Below, piece after piece: positions 35,299 through 44,253 of a DNA stretch of 64,000 nucleotides. Under the pieces are notes generated by a model, which was not told where the DNA came from, did not search any database, and saw nothing but the letters and a program-made list of their open reading frames with translations. Within the stretch, counting starts at the first letter, position 1. The number at the start of each line of letters is the position of its first letter. The DNA comes from Wandonia haliotis. Its GTDB lineage: Bacteria; Bacteroidota; Bacteroidia; Flavobacteriales_D; Crocinitomicaceae. A program made the position numbers and the translations under genes. Location of the stretch: assembly GCF_039523435.1 (NCBI RefSeq), contig NZ_BAAAFH010000022.1, positions 682,001 to 746,000 on the forward strand, read 5' to 3'.

Positions 35299-37050
35299 AT
35301 GAATGGTGTAAAAGAAGCTGCGAATTTTATCTGGTCGATTGCCGACCTGTTGCGTGGAGAGTTTAAACAAAGTGATTACGGAAAAGTCATTCTGCCGCTT
35401 ACCGTTCTGAGACGATTGGATTGTGTGCTCAGTACCACAAAAGAAGCGGTACTCAAAAAGAGCGAGCAGATGAAAGGGACAAGTATTCAAAATCTTGACC
35501 CGGTATTGAACAGAGCGGCCGGCTATAATTTTCACAACCGAAGTAAATTCGACTTTGATAAACTAATTGCTGATCCGAATAACATTGCTGCCAATCTTCG
35601 CAACTACATCAATGGATTCTCTGAAGATGCACGTGAAATCATCGAGCAGTTTGAATTTGATAATCAAATTACCAAACTGGATGACAACAACTTGTTGTTC
35701 ATGGTACTGAAGCGTTTTCAGGAAGTGGATTTGCACCCGGATAAGGTATCTTCCATGGATATGGGCTATATGTTCGAAGAACTCATCCGAAAGTTCGCTG
35801 AATTATCGAATGAAACGGCTGGGGAACACTTTACTCCAAGAGAGGTTATCAAGTTAATGGTTAATCTTCTCTTTATGGATGACCGTGAAGCACTAACCCA
35901 AAAAGGAATTGTAAAAACCATCTTTGATTGTTGTGCAGGTACGGGTGGTATGTTGTCAGTGGCAGAAGAATATCTGCAGGAATTAAATCCGGACGCTCGC
36001 CTGGAACTTTTCGGGCAAGAGCTGAACCCAGAATCGTATGCCATCTGTAAATCAGATATGTTGATTAAGGGCCAAAACCCGGCCAATGTGAAGCGCGCAA
36101 ACAGCTTGAAACGCAAGGAAAGTGATAAACAAAAGCCTGACCAGTTCATCAACCACAAGTTTGACTATTTGATTACCAACCCACCTTTTGGTGTGAAATG
36201 GAAAAAGGTAGAGAAGGAAGTGAAAGAGGAACATGAAGAACTAGGTTTTGGTGGTCGCTATGGCGCCGGATTACCTTCCGTAGGTGACGGTTCATTTTTG
36301 TTCTTAATGAACCTGATGAGTAAAATGAAAACCAAAGAGCAAGGTGGTTCACGTCTGGCGATTGTCTTCAATGGTTCACCACTCTTTTCAGGTTCTCCCA
36401 GTTCCAAAAAGAATGAAAGCAGTATCCGACAATGGATTATTGAAAATGATTTATTAGAGGCTATTATCGCGCTTCCTAATCAGCTTTTCTACAATACCGG
36501 AATCAGCACCTACATCTGGATTATTTCCAATCACAAGCCCGGGAAACGTAAAGGCAAAGTACAACTCATCAATGGTGTAGACTTCTTCCAGAAGATGACC
36601 AAATCTCTTGGAGATAAACGAAACGAATTGAACGATGACCACATTGCTCAATTGACAAAGTTATACGGCGATTTCAAGGAAACTAAACACTCCAAGATAT
36701 TTGACAACGAAGATTTCGGTTATTCCAAGGTAACGGTTGAACGACCTGAGCGAAACGCAAAGGGTGAAATTGTTATGGATAAAAAAGGGAATCCAAAGCC
36801 AGATAGCAGTTTACGAGACTCTGAAAACATTCCTCTTAAGGTTGATATTGATGAATATATGCAGAAGGAGGTTTTACCTCACGTTCCAGATGCTTGGATA
36901 GATGAATCCAAAACCAATGTCGGGTACGAAATCAACTTCACAAAGTATTTCTATGAGTATAAGCCGTTGAGGTCACTGGAAGAAATTCGTGCGGATATAC
37001 TCGCATTGGAAGAAGAAACAGATGGGCTAATTAAAGAAGTGATTGCGTAA
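35299..37050 (+). CDS. hsdM: Type I restriction-modification methyltransferase subunit HsdM
   Basis: N6-adenine methyltransferase subunit of a type I system, 583 residues. An N-terminal HsdM helical domain (about residues 5-140) is followed by the methylase domain. The SAM-binding motif I FDCCAGTGG (AGTGG at 213-217) and the catalytic motif IV NPPF (294-297) are both intact. The C-terminal helical part would contact HsdS. The stop is 1 base before the hsdS start, so M and S are one transcript. It is the first gene of the accessory island after the tRNA. Confidence 0.96.
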   Translation: MNGVKEAANFIWSIADLLRGEFKQSDYGKVILPLTVLRRLDCVLSTTKEAVLKKSEQMKGTSIQNLDPVLNRAAGYNFHNRSKFDFDKLIADPNNIAANLRNYINGFSEDAREIIEQFEFDNQITKLDDNNLLFMVLKRFQEVDLHPDKVSSMDMGYMFEELIRKFAELSNETAGEHFTPREVIKLMVNLLFMDDREALTQKGIVKTIFDCCAGTGGMLSVAEEYLQELNPDARLELFGQELNPESYAICKSDMLIKGQNPANVKRANSLKRKESDKQKPDQFINHKFDYLITNPPFGVKWKKVEKEVKEEHEELGFGGRYGAGLPSVGDGSFLFLMNLMSKMKTKEQGGSRLAIVFNGSPLFSGSPSSKKNESSIRQWIIENDLLEAIIALPNQLFYNTGISTYIWIISNHKPGKRKGKVQLINGVDFFQKMTKSLGDKRNELNDDHIAQLTKLYGDFKETKHSKIFDNEDFGYSKVTVERPERNAKGEIVMDKKGNPKPDSSLRDSENIPLKVDIDEYMQKEVLPHVPDAWIDESKTNVGYEINFTKYFYEYKPLRSLEEIRADILALEEETDGLIKEVIA

Positions 37051-37051
37051 A

Positions 37052-38398
37052 ATGAAGAAATACGATTCGTATAAGGATTCGGGAATTGAGTGGATTCATG
37101 AAATCCCCAATCATTGGAATGAATCCAGATTGAAGTACTTGTTTTCATTTGGAAAGGGGTTGTCAATAACTAAAGAAAATCTAGTAGACAAAGGTATTCC
37201 TTGTGTGAATTATGGCGAAATACATTCAAAATGCGGCTTTAAAGTCAATCCTGAAATTGATACATTGAAATGTGTTCCTGAAGAATATTTGAATAAATCA
37301 ATTAATGCTCTTTTAACAAATGGAGACTTTGTTTTTGCAGATACATCTGAGGATATAGAAGGTTCAGGAAATTTTACGCATTTGGATGGTAATATCAATG
37401 TATTCGCTGGATATCATACTGTAGTCATGAAGCCTTCGCAGATAATAAATTCAAGATTCTTTGCGTACCAATTTGATTCCTTAGAGTTTAGAAGTCAAAT
37501 CAGAAGTAGTGTTAAGGGGATTAAAGTTCTAAGTATTACCCAATCAATATTGAAAAATTGTTCAATTTGGATTCCATCAATACCAGAACAAACTGCAATC
37601 GCCAACTTCCTCGACCACAAAACCGCTCAAATTGATGATTTAGTCCGAAAAAAAGAAAGACTGATTGAATTACTCAAAGAAGAACGAACCGCAATCATTA
37701 ATCAGGCTGTAACGAAAGGTTTACACCCAAATGTACCCATGAAAGATTCGGGAATTGAATGGTTGGGTGAGATACCAGAGCATTGGGAGGTCTGGAAAAT
37801 AAGTCATGCATTTCCAAATATTGGTAGCGGAACAACTCCAGAATCTGGAAATCCAGTATATCATGAAAACGGGACCATAAATTGGTTAAATACTGGAAAC
37901 CTCAATGACGGTTTTCTACAATCATGTTCAAAAAAGATTACAGAAAAGGCTCGAGAGGATTATTCTTCATTGAAAATTTATCCACCTGGCTCTTTGGTAA
38001 TTGCAATGTATGGTGCAACTATTGGAAAAACTGCAATTGTAGATTTTGAAACTACTACGAATCAAGCTTGTTGTGTTTTTTGTAAAGGGGAAATTATTGA
38101 TTTGAAATTCCTTCAATATTGGTTTAAAGCAAAAAAAGAACATATAATATCCCTTTCTGTTGGTGGAGGTCAACCAAACATAAGTCAGCAAATTTTAAAG
38201 GATATTCGGTTAGGTGCACCATCGTTGGATGAACAAATTCAAGTGGTTGAGTATTTGGAAGTAAAAGATAATTTCTTTTCAATGCTTGAAAACAAACTTG
38301 AAAACGAAATTGAACTATTAAAAGAATACAAAACAACCTTAGTAAGTGAAGTAGTTACTGGTAAGGTGGATGTTAGGGTTGAAAAATTGAATGGATAG
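37052..38398 (+). CDS. hsdS: Type I restriction-modification specificity subunit HsdS
   Basis: DNA-recognition subunit of 448 residues with two target-recognition domains. Each begins with a near-identical motif, KDSGIEWIHEIPNHW at the N-terminus and KDSGIEWLGEIPEHW near residue 231. Each is followed by a conserved coiled region (EQTAIANFLDHKTAQIDDLVRKKERLIELL and the C-terminal EQIQVVEYLEVKDNFFSMLENKL). Two different half-sites are therefore expected, giving a bipartite target. ATG 37052 was chosen over the overlapping TTG 37043. The target sequence cannot be inferred here. Confidence 0.94.
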   Translation: MKKYDSYKDSGIEWIHEIPNHWNESRLKYLFSFGKGLSITKENLVDKGIPCVNYGEIHSKCGFKVNPEIDTLKCVPEEYLNKSINALLTNGDFVFADTSEDIEGSGNFTHLDGNINVFAGYHTVVMKPSQIINSRFFAYQFDSLEFRSQIRSSVKGIKVLSITQSILKNCSIWIPSIPEQTAIANFLDHKTAQIDDLVRKKERLIELLKEERTAIINQAVTKGLHPNVPMKDSGIEWLGEIPEHWEVWKISHAFPNIGSGTTPESGNPVYHENGTINWLNTGNLNDGFLQSCSKKITEKAREDYSSLKIYPPGSLVIAMYGATIGKTAIVDFETTTNQACCVFCKGEIIDLKFLQYWFKAKKEHIISLSVGGGQPNISQQILKDIRLGAPSLDEQIQVVEYLEVKDNFFSMLENKLENEIELLKEYKTTLVSEVVTGKVDVRVEKLNG

Positions 38399-38542
38399 GG
38401 ATTCGAAACGGCAACAGAAGCAATAAACGAAACCATTTCGTGAATTTAAGGATTGAAATCTTATCTTAGCAAACCTATTATCTCATCCTCAGGTACATGG
38501 ATCGTCCGAAAGCCTGTTGTAAAATATTGATTTTAGTAGAAA

Positions 38543-39349
38543 ATGAGTCTTTTACCAACTATAAGAATTACAGAATTTCTAGATGATATAGTTTCTGGAG
38601 GAACCACTAGACCAATGCTCGTTATTGGAGAAAATGGTAAAAAATATGTTCTTAAAATTTTCAGTAAAAGGGATGCCTCTCAAAGAAGTTATACCGTTGC
38701 TGAAGTATTGGCTAATATTTTAGCTAAAGAATTTGATTTAAACGTTCCTGAAGGAGTTTATATGACTATCGATAAATCTTTATTAAAATCTATTGAACAA
38801 ACACAACCAGAAATTTACAAAAAATTAGAGGAAAAGGAAACCGATAGAATTTTATTTGCCAGTTTGTATTATGAAGGATATCCTACCTATTCTCCCGTAA
38901 ACAAGGATAAATACTTAGACCTTGATGAGTTTGAGTCTATACTTGCATTTGATATGTTGATAGCAAATGACGACAGAAGAAAAGATAAACCAAATATACT
39001 AAGAGGCCCGGAGCATTATTTATTAATAGACCATGAAAAAGCATTTGAAGGATTATCCGTCCATTTAGAAAATATTAAAAGAGCCATACTTCCTCACTAT
39101 TTCACAAAACACCTGTTCTACAACAAGTTGAAAACTGAGAGTCTGAAAGCACAAAATATTGTTAATTTTGAAACGTTTGAAGAATATTTTCGTATATTAA
39201 AGTTGGATAGGGTGGAATTAAATGTTGATTTTCTTATTGCCAATGGATATGATGAAGACGAATGTAAAAGTTGGCTCAATTATTTATTTTATCAAAAAGA
39301 AAATTATCGTACATTTGTCGCCCTCTTAAAAAAAAGAATTCGTGAGTAA
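38543..39349 (+). CDS. HipA-like kinase (HipA_2 type)
   Basis: Predicted protein kinase of 268 residues in the HipA-like group. Possible catalytic elements are VLKIF (Lys38), a helix with Glu54 (VAEVLANILAKEF), an HRD-loop equivalent LIANDDRRKDKPN (Asn142 to Asn151) and a metal-binding LIDHEKAF (Asp163). It lacks the HipA N-terminal subdomain, and no HipB antitoxin gene is adjacent. The following DUF3037 gene overlaps its stop by 8 bases, a pairing I recall from other genomes. It lies between hsdS and hsdR on the same strand. Its substrate and any toxin or defence activity are unknown. Confidence 0.82.
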   Translation: MSLLPTIRITEFLDDIVSGGTTRPMLVIGENGKKYVLKIFSKRDASQRSYTVAEVLANILAKEFDLNVPEGVYMTIDKSLLKSIEQTQPEIYKKLEEKETDRILFASLYYEGYPTYSPVNKDKYLDLDEFESILAFDMLIANDDRRKDKPNILRGPEHYLLIDHEKAFEGLSVHLENIKRAILPHYFTKHLFYNKLKTESLKAQNIVNFETFEEYFRILKLDRVELNVDFLIANGYDEDECKSWLNYLFYQKENYRTFVALLKKRIRE

Positions 39350-40184
39350 ATCCTTTTCATACAGCATATTAACCTATAAACACTCTCTTTTTTTAGGAGA
39401 GGTGTTAAATGTTGGTATTCTGTTGATTTTCCCGGACGATCACCTCATAGAATTTCGCTACCCAAAAAAAATAAACCGCATTAAAAATCTGTATGCTGAT
39501 TTCAATGAAGCATTGATTAAAGAATACCTGAAAGGCTTTGAATCAAAAACAAGAAATCTGCACAACAAGTTAGATAAATATGTTTTTGGTTATCATGATT
39601 TAATTTCTGAAAATTTACTTGTAGAAGATGCTTCGGCCTTACAGTTTGAATCCTTCCGGTCGGGAATTTATTATACAACTCCTGAGGAAGTCATCAAGCG
39701 TTATACAGACCTTGTACTGGGCGATTATAATTCTGATACCATTGGTACCCGGCATAGAATTACAGAAGACTCTTTAATTCAAAACATCAAATCAAAAATC
39801 ATCGAACTTAACCCGTCTTCAAAATCACACTTAAAGTTTGACGAAAACCGCATTTTAAAAAACAAACACATTGCATTTAAGTCTGATTTTTATTGGAAAA
39901 ACGGCGTCGTTAATTATGCTAAAGCAGTAAGTTTTGATGTCGCAAAAGAAGCAACAATAATTGACAAATCCATCCTGATCAACGGGAAATTACGTCAATT
40001 AGAAAAAACCAGTTATAAAAATGCGCACATTGACTTTATCATTCAGGAGCCTTTGAACGCTGATTTTAATGACGCTGTAGAGGAAGCTAAATCAATATTG
40101 CGTGAAAATAGGATTGAAAAAAGGATTTTCACCAATTGGAATGAATACAGTGTATTAGTAGCGAACGACATTAAACAGTTCTGA
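39342..40184 (+). CDS. DUF3037 protein, partner of the HipA-like kinase
   Basis: The 280 residues start at a GTG overlapping the kinase stop (GTGAGTAA). The N-terminal SYSILTYKHSLFLGEVLNVGILLIFPDDHLIEFRYP fits DUF3037, an uncharacterised family. The second half (about residues 150-280) is mixed alpha/beta with no recognised motif. Translational coupling suggests a complex or regulator-effector relationship with the kinase. There is no signal peptide or membrane helix. Confidence 0.8.
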   Translation: MSKSFSYSILTYKHSLFLGEVLNVGILLIFPDDHLIEFRYPKKINRIKNLYADFNEALIKEYLKGFESKTRNLHNKLDKYVFGYHDLISENLLVEDASALQFESFRSGIYYTTPEEVIKRYTDLVLGDYNSDTIGTRHRITEDSLIQNIKSKIIELNPSSKSHLKFDENRILKNKHIAFKSDFYWKNGVVNYAKAVSFDVAKEATIIDKSILINGKLRQLEKTSYKNAHIDFIIQEPLNADFNDAVEEAKSILRENRIEKRIFTNWNEYSVLVANDIKQF

Positions 40185-40250
40185 TCTACTCCGACAAAAT
40201 TCAATATCAAAAAGTTAATTAGTTTTGTGAAGTACTCTTAATTACTTCTA

Positions 40251-43200
40251 ATGGCGAAAGGCATACATACTGAACTTACTTTCGAAGAAGCTATAGAAGC
40301 TTCATTACTTGAAACAGGAGGATATACCAAAGGCTCATCTTCTGACTTTGATACAGAAACGGGAATCTTTCCTTCACATGTAGTGGATTTCCTTACAACA
40401 TCCCAGCCTCTGGCGTGGGATAAAATTTCGCAAATACATACGGAAGACATTGCGGGTAAAGTGACTCAACGTTTGCTTAAAGAGATTGACAGGCGGGGTG
40501 CACTGGATGTTATCCGCAACGGTTTCACCGATTATGGGGTCAAATTTAAAATGGCCTATTTTAAGCCCGAGAGTTCGTTAAATCCTGAAGCTGAAGACTT
40601 ATATCAAAAGAACCTGCTGACAGTCACCCGACAGCTTTATTATGAGCGAAAGGGCAAAAACTCATTGGATATGGTTCTTAGTTTGAATGGTCTTCCTATT
40701 GCAACAATTGAATTAAAGAATCAATTCTCCGGTCAAAGTGTGGACAATGCAAAAAAACAATACGTCTATGACCGAGAACCAACGGAACCCATCTTTCAGT
40801 TTAAAAAGCGGGCACTTGTACATTTTGCCGTTGATACGGATGAGTGTTACATGACGACCCGACTGAACGGAAAAAGTACACGATACCTTCCTTTCAATTT
40901 AGGGTACAATCACGGAGCCGGAAACCCTCCGAACAAGGACGGATACCGAACCTCATACCTGTGGGCACACCTGCCTGACGGGAAACCGGGTGTCTGGACC
41001 AAAGACAGCTTCATGGACATCATTGGTAAATTTCTTCACCTGCATGCTGAAGAATTTGAAATAAATGGCGTCCAAAAGAAAAAAGAAACGCTGATTTTCC
41101 CGCGGTTCCATCAAATGGATGTGGTAAGAAGACTGACACAGGATGCACGAAATAACGGCGCCGGAAAAAACTACCTCATTCAACATTCGGCCGGTTCGGG
41201 AAAATCCAATTCGATTGCCTGGCTCTCCTACCGGCTATCGAGCCTTCACGATACGGCTGATGAACGCGTATTTGATTCGGTAATTGTAATCACAGACAGA
41301 AGAGTCCTCGACAGTCAGTTGCAGCATACCATTTACCAGTTTGAACATAAAGACGGAGTCGTTCAGAAAATTGACAAAGACTCACAGCAGCTGGCATATG
41401 CCATTGGTGCAGGTTCCAATATTATCATTACCACACTTCAGAAATTCCCGTTCATTTTAGATAAGATTGGTGAAATTCCTTCACGGAAATACGCGGTTAT
41501 CATTGATGAAGCGCATTCGTCTCAAGGGGGTGAAGCAACAAAAAAAATGAAAGAAGTCCTCTCTGCAAAGACACTGGAAGAGGCAGAACAATTGGAACTC
41601 GACTCCGGATTGGAGGACGATGCTGAAGACGAGATCAGAAAATCAATGGAAGCCAGAGGAAAACAGGACAACCTCAGTTTCTTTGCTTTTACAGCGACAC
41701 CAAAAACGAAAACAATTGAAGTATTTGGCACACCCAACAAAGAAGGTAAACCCAAACCTTTTCACTTGTACTCCATGAAACAGGCCATTGAGGAAGGGTT
41801 TATTTTGGATGTGCTCAAGAATTATACTACGTACAAGACCTATTTCAAACTTTCAAAGGAAATCGAAGAAGACCCCAATGTAAATAAGAAACAGGCCTCC
41901 AGAGCTATAGGGCGGTTCCTTTCATTGCACCCACACAATCTGGCGCAGAAGACCGAGGTCATGGTCGAACACTTCCGACAAGTGGTAGCGAAAAAAATAG
42001 GTGGTCAGGCAAAAGCAATGGTTGTAACCTCTTCCCGATTACACGCTGTGCGTTATAAAGAAGAATTTGACCGTTATATTGCCGATAACGGCTATAAAGA
42101 CATTAAAACCTTAGTTGCTTTTTCGGGTAAAGTGGCTTACGACACCTACCCCGATGGCGTTACAGAAGTGGAGTTGAACGGTTGTAAAGAAAGGGAACTC
42201 CCCAAAAGATTTGCTTCTGACGAATATCAGCTTTTGTTGGTAGCTGATAAGTACCAGACCGGTTTTGACCAACCGCTGTTACACACCATGTATGTGGATA
42301 AGAAACTGAGCGGTGTAAAATGTGTACAAACCTTGTCTCGTCTGAACAGAACGTGTGCCGGGAAAGAGGATACGTTCATCTTGGATTTTGTGAATGAAAC
42401 GGAGGATATTCTGAACGCCTTCCAACCCTATTATGAGTTAACAACCATCGAAAGCACAACCGACCCCAATCACTTGTATGATTTGAAACATGAAATAGAA
42501 AAAGCCCAGATCGTCTGGTCATCTGAGGTCGATAATTTCTGTAACATCTACTTCAGGTCTGCGAAAATACTGTCGGTAAAAGATCAGGGGAAACTAAACG
42601 CATTCATTGACCCGGCGGTAGAACGATTCAAACAACTACCCGAAGAAACGCAACAAGGAGATATTGTTAATGAGTTTTCTCAGGAAAATTTCAAACATTC
42701 ATTGCAGACGTTCACCAGAATGTACTCGTTCTTAACCCAGATAATGCCCTTTACGGATGTGGATCTGGAGAAACTGTATACCTATGCAAGGTTCTTACTA
42801 AAGAAATTACCAAGGAAACATCAAAGTGACCGATTCCAATTGGGAGATGAAGTTTCACTGGAATATTATCGCATTCAGAAAGTCTCGGAACAAAACATCG
42901 TTCTTGAAAGTCAGGGTGAATATCAGTTGGAAGGAAGTTCCGAAGCTGGCATTCGAATGACAAAAGAAGAACAGGCTGCGTTATCAGAAATCATTACAGT
43001 CATCAACAAACGATTTGGAACTGAGTTCACGGCAGCTGACAAATTACTATTCGACCAGATTGAAGAAGACATGGTTGCCGATGAACGCCTGGCAGCGCAA
43101 GCCAAATCCAATTCTATAGAAAACTTCAAATTCGGTTTTAAGGAAGCTGCCTTAGATAAATTCATTAGCAGAATGGACCAGAATCAGGATATTTTTGCCC

Positions 43201-43283
43201 GTATGATGGATGATAGCGACTTCAATAAACTTGTAATGGAATATTTATTGAAGAAGGTTTATGAGAGGTTGAATGAATCATAA
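40251..43283 (+). CDS. hsdR: Type I restriction endonuclease subunit HsdR
   Basis: ATP-dependent translocase and endonuclease subunit, 1010 residues. The N-terminal nuclease domain has the PD-(D/E)xK-type residues in SLDMVLSLNGLPIATIELKN (Asp140, Glu154, Lys156). The SF2 motor shows Walker A SAGSGKS (about residue 305), motif II DEAHSS (about residue 420) and motif III FAFTATPKTK. Helicase domain 2 includes LLVADKYQTGFDQPLLHTMYVDK and QTLSRLNRT. The C-terminal helical region would bind the HsdM2S core. All motifs are intact, so the system should be able to restrict DNA. It is separated from hsdS by the HipA-like/DUF3037 pair. Confidence 0.96.
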   Translation: MAKGIHTELTFEEAIEASLLETGGYTKGSSSDFDTETGIFPSHVVDFLTTSQPLAWDKISQIHTEDIAGKVTQRLLKEIDRRGALDVIRNGFTDYGVKFKMAYFKPESSLNPEAEDLYQKNLLTVTRQLYYERKGKNSLDMVLSLNGLPIATIELKNQFSGQSVDNAKKQYVYDREPTEPIFQFKKRALVHFAVDTDECYMTTRLNGKSTRYLPFNLGYNHGAGNPPNKDGYRTSYLWAHLPDGKPGVWTKDSFMDIIGKFLHLHAEEFEINGVQKKKETLIFPRFHQMDVVRRLTQDARNNGAGKNYLIQHSAGSGKSNSIAWLSYRLSSLHDTADERVFDSVIVITDRRVLDSQLQHTIYQFEHKDGVVQKIDKDSQQLAYAIGAGSNIIITTLQKFPFILDKIGEIPSRKYAVIIDEAHSSQGGEATKKMKEVLSAKTLEEAEQLELDSGLEDDAEDEIRKSMEARGKQDNLSFFAFTATPKTKTIEVFGTPNKEGKPKPFHLYSMKQAIEEGFILDVLKNYTTYKTYFKLSKEIEEDPNVNKKQASRAIGRFLSLHPHNLAQKTEVMVEHFRQVVAKKIGGQAKAMVVTSSRLHAVRYKEEFDRYIADNGYKDIKTLVAFSGKVAYDTYPDGVTEVELNGCKERELPKRFASDEYQLLLVADKYQTGFDQPLLHTMYVDKKLSGVKCVQTLSRLNRTCAGKEDTFILDFVNETEDILNAFQPYYELTTIESTTDPNHLYDLKHEIEKAQIVWSSEVDNFCNIYFRSAKILSVKDQGKLNAFIDPAVERFKQLPEETQQGDIVNEFSQENFKHSLQTFTRMYSFLTQIMPFTDVDLEKLYTYARFLLKKLPRKHQSDRFQLGDEVSLEYYRIQKVSEQNIVLESQGEYQLEGSSEAGIRMTKEEQAALSEIITVINKRFGTEFTAADKLLFDQIEEDMVADERLAAQAKSNSIENFKFGFKEAALDKFISRMDQNQDIFARMMDDSDFNKLVMEYLLKKVYERLNES

Positions 43284-43366
43284 CCCTGGACATTTATCAG
43301 CCCACTGATCATCAGAAATAAGATAAAAAATGAACAAGGCTGGGAGCAAGAAACCTCCCTCTATCA

Positions 43367-44251
43367 TCACTGCCCATTCATGTATTGCTGGTTTCGCTTT
43401 TCATCGTCCGGGTTTCCGTATACCGGAGGACAAGCATTGTTTTTCTTTTTAAACAACCAAACAAATTTCACCTTTAGCAACAAAGGTTGATAACGCGATG
43501 AATACCACATCAAGGAAGGATTCCCTCCGGTCCATTCATAAATTCCCAAAATCGGAGTATGTACGGATGGAATGATAAAGAAGCCATCGCGAATTTTAAA
43601 CCCTACGCCTAATTCATAATTAAGCTGCGCCACAAAATCCTGCTGAAATCGCTGCGTTTGGGGAAGAACAGCCCCATCGTACCGGGAATTATCACCGGGT
43701 ACACTACCCGTCAGACGATAATCCACATTGAATCCCAATGCATTATCAAGAAATACATCCCGATTGATTTGCCAGACATTGTGTACGTTAAATCGTCCGT
43801 ACAAATATCCCATGTCAAAAACACCGTTTCCTTTAACTTCGTTTGTTTCTCCAAAACGATGAATCATTAAACGGGTTTGTTCGGTTCCGGCAAAGTGTTT
43901 ATACCCGATTCCCCAATCAAAATAATGAATGACTTTGCGACGTTTCTTGGCAATATGCACCATGCCCACTTCTATAAACCCTCCTAATCGCCCGGACGGA
44001 TTATGCGTATAGGTAGCATTCGTATCCGGTGAAGTAGACAAATCACGTTCAGGAGTTTCTCCGTTGGTAAGCAGATAGGTCGGACCGAAATTGAATTGAA
44101 ATCCGTGGCGGCTGTATTCCCCCGTCCATTTGAACAAGGGATACTGATAACTTTGTTTGGTAAAATACTGACTTCGCTTCTTTTTCTTCTGCCCATATAC
44201 AGGAAAAGCACAAAGTCCTGCCAACACCACTACCACGGCTAATCTCATCAT
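43367..44251 (-). CDS. Outer-membrane beta-barrel-like protein
   Basis: The 294 residues open with a signal peptide (MMRLAVVVVLAGLCAFPVYG) and then a basic QKKKKRSQYF segment. The rest alternates strands and turns as in outer-membrane barrels (FQFNFGPTYLL, GRLGGFIEVGMVHI, YFDWGIGYKHFAG, LKVKFVWLFKK). No family is recognised. The start is 3 bases after the kmo stop, which places it in the kynurenine operon by position, although no metabolic link is evident. The end faces the hsd operon. Confidence 0.75.
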   Translation of the reverse strand: MMRLAVVVVLAGLCAFPVYGQKKKKRSQYFTKQSYQYPLFKWTGEYSRHGFQFNFGPTYLLTNGETPERDLSTSPDTNATYTHNPSGRLGGFIEVGMVHIAKKRRKVIHYFDWGIGYKHFAGTEQTRLMIHRFGETNEVKGNGVFDMGYLYGRFNVHNVWQINRDVFLDNALGFNVDYRLTGSVPGDNSRYDGAVLPQTQRFQQDFVAQLNYELGVGFKIRDGFFIIPSVHTPILGIYEWTGGNPSLMWYSSRYQPLLLKVKFVWLFKKKNNACPPVYGNPDDEKRNQQYMNGQ

Positions 44252-44253
44252 AA

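Noticed and set aside
43284..43366. Right-hand attachment site for an island inserted at tRNA-fMet
   Set aside because: I looked for a copy of the tRNA 3' end after hsdR and found none, so integrase-type insertion with flanking repeats is not supported; no integrase gene is present either.
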